Part shown: piece by piece, positions 17,427 to 25,428 of the stretch
Layout of the letters: each line of letters opens with the position of its first letter
Numbering within the stretch: the first letter of the stretch is position 1
Source: Myxococcaceae bacterium
GTDB lineage: Bacteria; Myxococcota; Myxococcia; Myxococcales; Myxococcaceae
NCBI GenBank assembly: GCA_016926755.1
Contig: JAFGNZ010000002.1
Span: forward strand, 1 to 62,145
Length of the DNA: 62,145 nt
Direction of reading: 5' to 3'
Notes under the pieces: model-generated
The model's input: the letters and a program-made list of their open reading frames with translations, nothing else
Database searches by the model: none
Told to the model about the DNA's origin: nothing
Made by a program: the position numbers and the translations under genes

Positions 17427-19479
17427 GCAGCAGCCGCCGGCGAGGCCCCTGCCGTTCCCCCGGCGCTGCCTGCGTGCGGGGCTCGGCGCGCTGCGGGGCC
17501 TGGGCCGCAGGGAGCACCAGCCGGAACACGCTGCCGCGCCCCAGCTCGCTCTCCACCTCGATTCTCCCCTGCATGGACTGGATGATGGACTGGCAGATGG
17601 CCAGCCCCAGGCCGGTGCCCTCTCCCGCGGGCTTGGTGGTGAAGAACGGATCGAAGATGCGCTGCCGCACCTCCGGGCTCATGCCCGGCCCGTTGTCCTC
17701 CACCTCGATCACCACCGAGCCCGGCTCAGCGCTCCGCGTGGCGATCCGCACGCGGTTGCGCGCCAGATCGTTCCGCGGAAAGGCCTGGAGGGCATTCACC
17801 AGCACGTTCACCAGCACCTGCCCCAGGCGCCCCTCGTTGCCGAGGATGGCGGGCACCGGCTCCAGCGCGCGCTCCAGCAGGGCGCGGTACTCCAGCTGCT
17901 TGCGCACCAGCCGCAGCGCCCCGTCGATGGCCTGGTGGACCTCCACCGGGCCGGTGCGGCTCTCGTCCGTGTGCGCGAAGCTCCTCACGTCCTGGACGAT
18001 GGTCCGCACGCGGCGGATGCCCTCCTGCGTCTCCGCCAGCACCTGGCGCAGCTCGGCCAGCTCCTCGGTGGCCACCGCGGGCTGCGCGAGCGACTGCTGT
18101 AGGAAGGAGAGGTTGGAGCAGACATAGGCCAGCGGGTTGTTGATCTCGTGGACCACGCCCGCCGCCAGCGTGCCGATGGAGGACAGCCGGTCCGCCAGTC
18201 GCAGCTGCGTCTCCAGGCGCTTGCGATCCGTGATGTCGCGGAGGGCGGCGATGAGGAAGGAGCCGCCGCCGGGCTCCGTGAAGACGGCCTTCTTGCTGAC
18301 GATCGTCCGGGGGTGGCCACCCTGGGGATGCTCGAAGATCCCCTCGATCTCCAGGGACTGGCCGGTGGCGAAGAGCTGCTCGTCCTGCTCCCGGAAGGCC
18401 TCCGCCTGGTGAGCGGGGAGGACATCACGGCCGGAGCGGCCGAGCAGCTCCCGCTCGCTCCTCCCCAGCAGGTCGCAGAAGGCGCGGTTGACCACCACCC
18501 ACCGGTGCGCCCGATCCATGACGAAGAGCGGATCCGGCACCGCGTTCAGCGTGTTGCGCAGGAAGTCGCGCGTGCGCTCCAACTCCTCCTGCGCGCGGAT
18601 GCGCTCCAGCTCCGCGCCCGCGCGCGCCGCGAAGGCTCCCAGCAGCGAAGACTCCAGCGCCTCCACCTCGAGCGGCTGGTGGTGCAGGATGGCCAGGAGC
18701 CCCAGGGCGTTGCCCTCCCCATTCTTCAGGGCAATCCCCAGGTACCCCCGCGCGCCCAGCCGGGTGAGCAGCCCGTTGCCGGGGAAGCGCTCCGCCACGC
18801 CATCCCCGCAGGAGTAGACGGACTCGCGGATCACCTCGTCGTCGGGCGTGCCCCGCAGCGGGTAGACGATGCCTCGCTGCAGGCTCCCGTTGTGGCAGAA
18901 GGCCAGCGTGCGGATCGAGCCCTGCTCCGGCAGCAGCTCTCCCACCATGACGCAGGAGGCGCGGAAGAGCTTCGACAGGTGCTCCACGAGGTTGCTGAAG
19001 AAGTCGTAGCCCAGCGCCGCCGTGGTGCTGTCCAGCAGCGCATGGAGCGCGGCCCGAACGGAGAGGCGCTCGGGCGAGGGCTCCTGGGCGGGCGGCGGGG
19101 CGGCGGCCTCCAGCGAGGCCAGGCGCCTGGAGAGGATCGTCAGCCGCGCCAGCCAGTCACCTCCCGGAGGCGCCGCGCACTCGTCTGCGCCGGCCTGGAT
19201 CAGCGCGCGGACCTCCAAGGGGGCCCGCTCGGTCAACACCAGCAGGTGCGTGCGCGCCACATCGCGGCGGGAGTGAAGCTCGCGGCAGAGCCGCTCCACC
19301 TCCGCCAGCGAGCGCTCCGGGTCGCTCAGCACCACCAGGCCGTCCGGCAAGGGTTGAGGCAGCTCCGCGAGCTCGCGGGCATGCAGCCGCGGGCACCCCT
19401 CATGCATCCCCAGCTCCTGGAGGCCACGCTCGAGCTGCTCCCGGATGAGCTGGGAGGTGCCCAGCAAGGTCACGTGCAT
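17413..19479 (-). CDS. Soluble sensor histidine kinase: receiver-like, GAF, PAS, HK
   Basis: The protein has 688 residues and no membrane segments, so it is a cytoplasmic kinase. In order it has a receiver-like N-terminal domain (about 1-120) lacking a clear phospho-acceptor aspartate context, a GAF domain (about 160-300), a PAS domain (about 310-420), a dimerisation/phospho-acceptor helix with His444 in GVVHEINNPL, and an ATPase domain with an N-box near residue 560, DNGPGM at 595-600 and GTGLGLAI at 621-628. This is NtrB-like kinase architecture. The start at 19479 gives MHVTLLGTSQLI, which begins the receiver fold directly. No response regulator is adjacent, so its partner is elsewhere. 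It lies inside the polysaccharide locus, whose expression it may control, but that is inference. Confidence 0.9.
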   Translation of the reverse strand: MHVTLLGTSQLIREQLERGLQELGMHEGCPRLHARELAELPQPLPDGLVVLSDPERSLAEVERLCRELHSRRDVARTHLLVLTERAPLEVRALIQAGADECAAPPGGDWLARLTILSRRLASLEAAAPPPAQEPSPERLSVRAALHALLDSTTAALGYDFFSNLVEHLSKLFRASCVMVGELLPEQGSIRTLAFCHNGSLQRGIVYPLRGTPDDEVIRESVYSCGDGVAERFPGNGLLTRLGARGYLGIALKNGEGNALGLLAILHHQPLEVEALESSLLGAFAARAGAELERIRAQEELERTRDFLRNTLNAVPDPLFVMDRAHRWVVVNRAFCDLLGRSERELLGRSGRDVLPAHQAEAFREQDEQLFATGQSLEIEGIFEHPQGGHPRTIVSKKAVFTEPGGGSFLIAALRDITDRKRLETQLRLADRLSSIGTLAAGVVHEINNPLAYVCSNLSFLQQSLAQPAVATEELAELRQVLAETQEGIRRVRTIVQDVRSFAHTDESRTGPVEVHQAIDGALRLVRKQLEYRALLERALEPVPAILGNEGRLGQVLVNVLVNALQAFPRNDLARNRVRIATRSAEPGSVVIEVEDNGPGMSPEVRQRIFDPFFTTKPAGEGTGLGLAICQSIIQSMQGRIEVESELGRGSVFRLVLPAAQAPQRAEPRTQAAPGERQGPRRRLLLIDA

Positions 19480-19717
19480 GTACGGTCTCTCGGGGGATGG
19501 GATGCGCCGGAAGTCTACAGGACCGCAGGACAGAGAAGCGGGAGCGGGCCTGCGCGGGCGCGGTCGACGAGATCGCCACGGGATCGGTTGTCGATGTGCT
19601 GACACTTGCCCCGCACCGCGCGCCTCCGGGGTGGCAGATCGCTCGCCTGCTACCATGTGGACGGACGGTGCGACCGGGGGGGCGCGCCCACACCCGGCCG
19701 AGGGGCGCGGGCGCCTT

Positions 19718-19746
19718 TTGACGCCGTCCCACCGCTCTGTTAGCTA
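19718..19746 (+). promoter_or_regulatory. Candidate sigma-70-type promoter for wecE
   Basis: TTGACG at 19718-19723, a 17-base spacer and TAGCTA at 19741-19746 fit housekeeping hexamers. They lie 33 bases upstream of the aminotransferase start, so transcription would begin near 19753 with a short leader. Confidence 0.4.
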
Positions 19747-19779
19747 GCGACCTCTTCTGTCTCCCGAGGCAAGGGCTCC

Positions 19780-20901
19780 ATGATTCCGTTCAACAAACCG
19801 GTCCATCTGGGCACTGAGCTCTCCGCCATGGCCGAGGCCATCCTGAAGAACGGCCACGTGGCGGGAGGAGGACCCTTCGGCAAGCGGTGCGAGGCGATGC
19901 TCGAGAAGATGCTCGAGCTGCGCACGCTGCTCGTCACCTCCTGCACGCACGCGCTGGAGATGGCGGCGCTGCTGCTGGAGGTGGGGCCGGGCGACGAGTT
20001 CATCGTGCCCTCCTACACCTTCGTCTCCACCGCCAACGCCTTCGTGCTGCGCGGGGCGAAGCCCGTCTTCGCGGACGTGGACGCCCACGGCAACCTGGAT
20101 CTGGCGCACGTGGAGCGGCTGCTGGGGCCGCGCACCAAGGCGGTGCTGGTGGTCCACTACGCCGGCAACTCCTGTGACATGGAGGCCCTGCTGAAGCTGT
20201 GCGGCCAGGTGCCGGTGGTGGAGGACGCGGCTCAGGCGCTGTCGGCCAGCTTCGACGGGCGCCCGCTGGGCACCTTCGGCGTGTGCTCCGCGTTCAGCTT
20301 CCACGAGACGAAGAACATCGGCTGCGGCGAGGGCGGCGCGCTCACCCTGAAGGATCCGAACCTCGTGGATCGCGCCGAGTACCTGCGAGACAAGGGCACC
20401 AACCGCCGGAAGTTCCAGAGCGGCCTGGTGGACAAGTACACGTGGGTGGACGTGGGCTCCAGCTACGTGCTGTCGGATCTGAACGCGGCCTACCTGAGCA
20501 CGCAGCTGGAGGCGCTGGCGCGCATCCAGCACCGCCGCCGGGAGATCTACTCGGCCTACGAGGCGGCGCTCGCCGAGCCGGTGGAGCGCATGGGCGGCTA
20601 CCTCATCCAGGGCTCGGCGCGGAACACGGGCAACCAGCACCTGTTCGCCATCGTCCTCCGCCAGCCTGAGCACCGCGCGCAGTACATCGCGCACATGCGG
20701 AAGCATGACATCATCGCGCCCTTCCACTACGTGGCCCTGCACCAGTCCCCCATGGGCCAGCGCTTCCACGACGGCTCGCGCCTGCCCAACTCCGAGCGGC
20801 TGACGACGAACCTGGTGCGCCTGCCGCTGTTCTTCAACATGACGGACGCCGAGCGCGACGAGGTGATCGGCCGCACGCTGGAGTTCCTCCGTGCCCTCTG
20901 A
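19780..20901 (+). CDS. wecE: dTDP-4-amino-4,6-dideoxygalactose transaminase
   Basis: The protein has 373 residues, essentially the length of E. coli WecE/RffA, and resembles it along its whole length: MIPFNKP at the start, VPSYTFVSTANAFVLRGAKP, VEDAAQAL, SFHETKN, VDKYTWVDVGSSYVLSDLNA and FHYVALH near the end. Lys178 in SFHETKN is the residue that binds pyridoxal phosphate. It converts dTDP-4-keto-6-deoxyglucose to dTDP-4-amino-4,6-dideoxygalactose (dTDP-fucosamine precursor) using glutamate. It begins an operon with a GT2 enzyme (start overlapping by 11 bases), a WecD-like acetyltransferase and a methyltransferase. The genes for the earlier dTDP-glucose steps are not in the window. A likely promoter lies just upstream. 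Confidence 0.93.
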   Translation: MIPFNKPVHLGTELSAMAEAILKNGHVAGGGPFGKRCEAMLEKMLELRTLLVTSCTHALEMAALLLEVGPGDEFIVPSYTFVSTANAFVLRGAKPVFADVDAHGNLDLAHVERLLGPRTKAVLVVHYAGNSCDMEALLKLCGQVPVVEDAAQALSASFDGRPLGTFGVCSAFSFHETKNIGCGEGGALTLKDPNLVDRAEYLRDKGTNRRKFQSGLVDKYTWVDVGSSYVLSDLNAAYLSTQLEALARIQHRRREIYSAYEAALAEPVERMGGYLIQGSARNTGNQHLFAIVLRQPEHRAQYIAHMRKHDIIAPFHYVALHQSPMGQRFHDGSRLPNSERLTTNLVRLPLFFNMTDAERDEVIGRTLEFLRAL

Positions 20902-21886
20902 AGGACTGCTCTCCGTCGTCATCCCCTGCTATCGCTCCCAGCGCTACCTGGAGCGGACGGTGACGGAGCTGGTGGAGGCGCTCGAGCCCCACGGCCCTTT
21001 CGAGATCATCCTGGTCAACGACGGCTCCCCGGACGACGTCCAGGAGGTCATCGATCGCCTGCACGCGAAGGACGCGCGCGTCCGCTTCCTGGAGCTGGGC
21101 AGCAACCGCGGCCAGCACGCGGCCACCTTGAAGGGGTTCTCCATCGCGCGCGGCGATGTCGTCATCACGGTGGATGACGACGGGCAGAACCCGCCGGAAG
21201 CCGGGCTGGCCGTGGCGCAGGCGCTGCGCGGCAGCCGCCATGACGTGGTGTACGGCCGCTTCCAGACGACGGAGCAGAAGCTGCTGCGGCGGCTCGCCTC
21301 GCGGCTCAACCTGTGGATCTTCAAGCACACCATGGGCAACCGGGCGGGTGTCCGGGTGACCAACGTGCGGGCGATCCGCGGAGACCTGGCCCGCAGGCTG
21401 GGGCAGTCCGAGCAGCTCTTCCCGTACATCGACTCGATGATCTTCCGCGCCACCCGCCGGGTGGGCGAGGTCTCCGTGCCCCACCGGCGCCGGGACGCGG
21501 GCGAGTCCACGTACCGCATCCGCGACCTGTTCCGGTTGTGGCTCTCCCACATGAGCACCCTGACGGTGCTGCCGCTGCAGATCGCCACGTGGGGCTCGTT
21601 CGGCGCGGCGGGGCTGGGGTTCTTCATCGGGGTGGTGCAGCTCGTTCGTGCGCTGGTGGCGCGCCAGTCCCCGCCGGGCTGGCTCTCGCTCTTCTGCGCG
21701 CTGACGTTCCTCTTCGGCCTCCTCTTCGCCTTCCTGGGAGTCCTCAGCACCTACCTGGGGCGGATGTACGTCTCGCTGAATGCCCGGGGCCAGGACTGGA
21801 TCCGCTCCTCGGGTGGGCTCGGTCCGGCGCCGGGCTCCGGCCTGGAGGGGGGCACCCAGCCGGGAAAGGATCGCCATGCTGCGTGA
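20891..21886 (+). CDS. Glycosyltransferase family 2, GtrB/DPM-like
   Basis: The protein has 331 residues starting at GTG, 11 bases inside the end of wecE, so it is translationally coupled. The GT-A catalytic domain has SVVIPCYRSQ, IILVNDGSPDD and the metal-binding VVITVDDDGQN. Two hydrophobic helices follow in the C-terminal third (after STLTVLPLQIATWGS and around LTFLFGLLFAFLGVLST). This two-helix tail on a GT2 domain is the layout of enzymes that load a sugar onto polyprenyl phosphate, such as GtrB and dolichol-P-mannose synthase. It could therefore supply the lipid-linked sugar used by the GtrII-like protein encoded at 23872-25428. That pairing is inference; ArnC-like transfer of an aminosugar is the alternative, suggested by the wecE neighbour. 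Confidence 0.88.
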   Translation: MPSEGLLSVVIPCYRSQRYLERTVTELVEALEPHGPFEIILVNDGSPDDVQEVIDRLHAKDARVRFLELGSNRGQHAATLKGFSIARGDVVITVDDDGQNPPEAGLAVAQALRGSRHDVVYGRFQTTEQKLLRRLASRLNLWIFKHTMGNRAGVRVTNVRAIRGDLARRLGQSEQLFPYIDSMIFRATRRVGEVSVPHRRRDAGESTYRIRDLFRLWLSHMSTLTVLPLQIATWGSFGAAGLGFFIGVVQLVRALVARQSPPGWLSLFCALTFLFGLLFAFLGVLSTYLGRMYVSLNARGQDWIRSSGGLGPAPGSGLEGGTQPGKDRHAA

Positions 21887-22922
21887 GGGACTCCAGGAGA
21901 GCCAGCGCTTCGGGCTGAGGATCTTCCGTGGGAGCGTCGAGGAGCTCGATGAGCGCCTGCTCCTCTCGGAGCTGCTGCGCCACGAGGTGGACGTCGCCAT
22001 CGTGCGCCTGCTGCGCGACGGGCACGGGCAGCTGCACCGGCTCCAGGCGCTGGGGCTGCCGTACATCGTCGCGGACACCCTGGTCTACTACTCGTGCGAT
22101 CTCACCCAGCACGAGCCCGGGGGGCAGAAGAACGAGGACGTCGCGTTCATCGAGTGTGGGCCGGCCCATGCGGAGGTGGTGGATCGCCTCGTCGAGACGA
22201 GCTTCGCCGACTACAAGAACCACTACTCGATGAACCCGCTGCTGGATCCGCGCGGGCTGGTGGCCGGGTACCAGGAGTGGGCGCGTGGCTTCATCACGGG
22301 CGCGGATCCCCACCGGCGGGCGTGGGTGGTGCGCGCGGGGGAGGAGCCCATCGCCTTCGCCACCTGCTCCTTCGAGGGAGACACCTCCGAGGTGGTCCTC
22401 AATGGCGTCCATCCGGCCCATGCCGGCCGGGGCATCTACGGGGATCTCCTCAGGTTCATCCAGCGGGTGTCGAAGCAGCAGGGCCTCACGCGGATGCGCA
22501 TCTCCACCCAGGTCTCCAACTTCGCCGTCCAGAAGGTGTGGGCGCGCAACGGCTTCTCGCTGACGGACGCGTACCTGACGGTCCACATCAATGCGCTGCT
22601 CTCGGCCCGAGGCGCGCATGGCCTGGTCCGGGAAGTCGTCCTCAGCGCCGAGGAGCTCCCGCGCTTCTCGCAGTCGAGCGGGGCGCTCGCGGCCTCGCTC
22701 ATGGCCAGGGTCTTCACCGAGGAGTTCCCTGGCCCGGGGACGGCGATCGTGCAGCAGTCCTTCCGTGTCTTGAGGCCGCTCTCCGCTGACCGGCCGTACC
22801 GGTTCCAGTACGCGTTCCACCCGAGGGATCCCGCGAAGGGACCGTGGCTGGCGGTCGTCACCGTTCGAGATGACGCGGGGAATGTGTACCTGCTCTCGCA
22901 GAGCCTGTTGTCCCGGCGCTGA
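21876..22922 (+). CDS. WecD-like acetyltransferase fused to a hotdog-like domain
   Basis: The protein has 348 residues, starting 11 bases inside the preceding gene with GGAAAGGAT ahead of the ATG. The N-terminal 130 residues resemble the leading part of dTDP-fucosamine acetyltransferase WecD/RffC (FGLRIFRG, LPYIVADTLVYYSCDL). The middle is a GNAT domain with the acetyl-CoA loop region EVVLNGVHPAHAGRGIYGDL and the late VWARNGF strand. The last about 90 residues (LSAEELPRFSQSSGALAASL through QQSFRVLRPLSADRPY) look like a MaoC/thioesterase hotdog fold, which ordinary WecD lacks. The first two parts fit N-acetylation of the aminosugar made by WecE. The role of the extra domain is unknown; it may bind an acyl-CoA or act on another acyl group. 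Confidence 0.7.
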   Translation: MLREGLQESQRFGLRIFRGSVEELDERLLLSELLRHEVDVAIVRLLRDGHGQLHRLQALGLPYIVADTLVYYSCDLTQHEPGGQKNEDVAFIECGPAHAEVVDRLVETSFADYKNHYSMNPLLDPRGLVAGYQEWARGFITGADPHRRAWVVRAGEEPIAFATCSFEGDTSEVVLNGVHPAHAGRGIYGDLLRFIQRVSKQQGLTRMRISTQVSNFAVQKVWARNGFSLTDAYLTVHINALLSARGAHGLVREVVLSAEELPRFSQSSGALAASLMARVFTEEFPGPGTAIVQQSFRVLRPLSADRPYRFQYAFHPRDPAKGPWLAVVTVRDDAGNVYLLSQSLLSRR

Positions 22923-22947
22923 GGGATGGGTACCCAGCGAGAGCCAT

Positions 22948-23853
22948 ATGAGTGAGAGCCAGGCGGTGGCTGGGCTGCGAGGCGGGGACGCGGAGGGGGA
23001 CTCCGCGTATGTCCTCGAGGATGGCGTCTTCATGCCGCGCGAGCCGGTGCGGCACCGCGAGGACGAGTACGACGAGCGTGGGTTCGCGCTCCTGCGCCAG
23101 ATGCAGGAGCGGCACTTCTGGTACCTGGGCCGGCGCCGGTTCTTGTGGAGCGCGCTGCGGCGGCACCTGGGGCGGCTGCCGGCGCGAAGCCCGGGGCCGC
23201 GGGCCATCGATCTGGGCGGAGGGGCTGGAGGCTGGGTGAGCTTCCTCGCGGAGCGCGGCGGCGCGAGGTTCAGCGAGCTGGCCTTCTCGGACTCCTCGCT
23301 CCGCGCGCTCCAGACGGCCTCCAGCCTCGTTCCGGCCTCGGTCTCTCGCTACCAGGTGGATCTGCTGCGCCTGGGCTGGAGCAACCGGTGGGAGGTGGCC
23401 TTCCTGCTGGACGTGCTGGAGCACATCCCCGATGACGGGGCCGCCCTGCGGCAGGTGTTCCAGGCGCTGTCCCCCGGAGGGCTCGCCTTCATCACCACGC
23501 CCGCGCTCCAGCGGTTCTGGTCCTGGAATGACGTCGCCGCGGGCCACCAGCGGCGCTACGCGCGCGCGGAGCTGGAGCGGCTCGGGCGCGAGGCGGGCTT
23601 TCGCGTGCTGGACACGCGCTACTTCATGTTCCTGCTGAGCCCGCTGCTCGTCCTCAGCCGGCTGGCGGGGCAGCCGGACCTGTCCAGGCTGTCGAAGGAG
23701 GAGCTCTGGGCCCTGGTGGAGCGCTCGCACCGCGTGCCGGCCTCTCCAGTGAACGCGGTGCTGCGAGCCCTCTTCAGCCTCGAGACGCCGCTGGGGCACC
23801 AGGTGTCCTTCCCCTGGGGAACGTCGGTCCTGGCCGTGATGCAGAAGCCGTGA
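22948..23853 (+). CDS. Class I SAM-dependent methyltransferase
   Basis: The protein has 301 residues. An N-terminal region with MQERHFWYLGRRRFLWSAL is typical of sugar and lipid methyltransferases of the UbiE/Methyltransf_12 group. Motif I reads AIDLGGGAGGWVSFLA and motif II-III is VAFLLDVLEHIPDDG followed by LSPGGLAFITTPA. It starts at the ATG at 22948, 25 bases after the acetyltransferase stop, and is the last gene of the wecE operon. It probably methylates the sugar or the lipid-linked intermediate of the same pathway, but the acceptor cannot be read from sequence. It is convergent with the GtrII-like gene, 18 bases away. Confidence 0.85.
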   Translation: MSESQAVAGLRGGDAEGDSAYVLEDGVFMPREPVRHREDEYDERGFALLRQMQERHFWYLGRRRFLWSALRRHLGRLPARSPGPRAIDLGGGAGGWVSFLAERGGARFSELAFSDSSLRALQTASSLVPASVSRYQVDLLRLGWSNRWEVAFLLDVLEHIPDDGAALRQVFQALSPGGLAFITTPALQRFWSWNDVAAGHQRRYARAELERLGREAGFRVLDTRYFMFLLSPLLVLSRLAGQPDLSRLSKEELWALVERSHRVPASPVNAVLRALFSLETPLGHQVSFPWGTSVLAVMQKP

Positions 23854-23871
23854 GGGGCCGCCGCCGGAGGC

Positions 23872-25428
23872 TCAGAAGCAGATGACGGCCGTGTCGCCTT
23901 CCACCCACACGGAGCGCTCATCCGGCCACCGGGGGAGGGCTTCGCAGCGGGGGGCCAGCTCCGCGCGCCGGGCTTCGGTGACCTCCAGGAAGCGCCGCCC
24001 GGAGATCTCGCTCATCAACCCCACCTGACCCCAGGGGATCCCCAGGGCGGAGTTGTTGGTGTCTCCCACGGTGAGCGCGACGGGGTACCACGTGGTGTGG
24101 TTCACGAAGACGATGTGCCGCAGCTCCTGGAAGCCGGGGAGCAGCTCCAGCCGCTGCAGCACCCGGGCGGCCGTGGTCCGATCAATCTCGTTCACCCGGA
24201 GCTGCCCCGCGGTGACCTGCTGACTCAAGCCCATGAAGCCCACCAGCAGGAGGCTGGCGGTGAGCAACACCAGGCCTCGCAGCCGGGCGCTCAGGAGCAC
24301 GTAGGCCAGGCTCAGGTGGCCACCGATGACGAAGGCCAGGGCGTTCAGCGTCCGCGGGGAGGTGCCCCAGACCTTGACGATCACCAGGAGGCCGGCGATG
24401 CAGGCGAGGCTCGCACCCGACAGGAGCAGCATCACCAGGCCCTTGCCAGGGGCGCGGTGTCGCCAGGCCAGCAGGGCCGTCAGGAGGGTGACCGCACCCA
24501 GCACCCCCAGCCCGAGCCCGGTGAGCAGCGGGGTGCTGAGGACCTCGTCCCGCAGCAGGTGCGAGTACAGCTGCTTCACCTCCACCCAGCGCCGGGGAAC
24601 ATCGGCCAGGGGCAGCAGCGCCGCGCGCTCCAGCCTGGGGACCGACAAGAGCTTCTGGATCACGACGTTCACCAGCATGTAGGTGATGCTGGAGAGGGGA
24701 ACCATGCACAGCGCCGGGAGCCAGGAGCGCAGGGTGCGCTTGAGCGCCTCCTTCTCCCTGCCCGTGCGGCCGACATCCAGCGCCACGCCCAGCAGGAGGG
24801 TCGCGACGAGCGGGTTGAAGGCGAGCTGGTAGACGCTCAAGGCGAAGACCATCAGCGGCACGGCGATCCGCAGCCCACGCCACCCCTCCGTCCGGGTCCG
24901 CTCCAGCGCGAGCAGGGAGGGGACCAGCGAGACGCAGAAGAGGAAGGGGACTCCGCGGAACGTCCACACCTCCGCGAAGTAGGGGTGCGCGAAGATGAGC
25001 GGCCCGACGAGGAAGGGCAGCCAGCGCTCATGGGTGATCCGCCAGATCCTCGCCAGCAGCACCGAGGCGAACGCGAACAGGGCCAGGGCCAGCCACGAAT
25101 AGAGCGTCACCGTCTTCGCGTGCGGGGCCCCGAGCGCCTTCATCGCGGTGATCAGCAACGCGATGCCGAACCGCCCCTGGCCCAGCGTCAGGGTGATCAG
25201 CTCGCCGGGATCCTGGCTGTGGATCTGGTAGTAGTCATCCGTGGAGTAGAACGTCGGTGACAGCTTGGGGGACCAGGCCACCAGCAGCAGGGCGAACGCG
25301 CCGCCCAGGATCATCAGCTCGCGCCGGGAGAGCGCTCCTGAGGGGAGCACGGGGGGCTCCGCGCGCTCCTGGGGCGCGGGCGGCGTGGCCGGGCTCTCCA
25401 CGGAGGGCTCCGCGAGCAGGGGCTTCAT
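23872..25428 (-). CDS. GtrII-family membrane glucosyltransferase
   Basis: The protein has 518 residues with about ten membrane helices after a 45-residue cytoplasmic N-terminus. The first periplasmic loop has FYSTDDYYQIHSQDPGELIT, which carries the aspartate pair conserved in the Glucos_trans_II (GtrII) family and in related GT-C enzymes using polyprenyl-phosphate sugars. The C-terminal soluble tail (residues about 430-518) is short. Such enzymes add a glucose or similar side branch to O-antigen on the periplasmic side. Its ATG overlaps the stop of the two-domain glycosyltransferase by four bases (ATGA on the minus strand), so they are coupled. The GtrB-like enzyme at 20891 would be the natural donor partner. 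Confidence 0.8.
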   Translation of the reverse strand: MKPLLAEPSVESPATPPAPQERAEPPVLPSGALSRRELMILGGAFALLLVAWSPKLSPTFYSTDDYYQIHSQDPGELITLTLGQGRFGIALLITAMKALGAPHAKTVTLYSWLALALFAFASVLLARIWRITHERWLPFLVGPLIFAHPYFAEVWTFRGVPFLFCVSLVPSLLALERTRTEGWRGLRIAVPLMVFALSVYQLAFNPLVATLLLGVALDVGRTGREKEALKRTLRSWLPALCMVPLSSITYMLVNVVIQKLLSVPRLERAALLPLADVPRRWVEVKQLYSHLLRDEVLSTPLLTGLGLGVLGAVTLLTALLAWRHRAPGKGLVMLLLSGASLACIAGLLVIVKVWGTSPRTLNALAFVIGGHLSLAYVLLSARLRGLVLLTASLLLVGFMGLSQQVTAGQLRVNEIDRTTAARVLQRLELLPGFQELRHIVFVNHTTWYPVALTVGDTNNSALGIPWGQVGLMSEISGRRFLEVTEARRAELAPRCEALPRWPDERSVWVEGDTAVICF

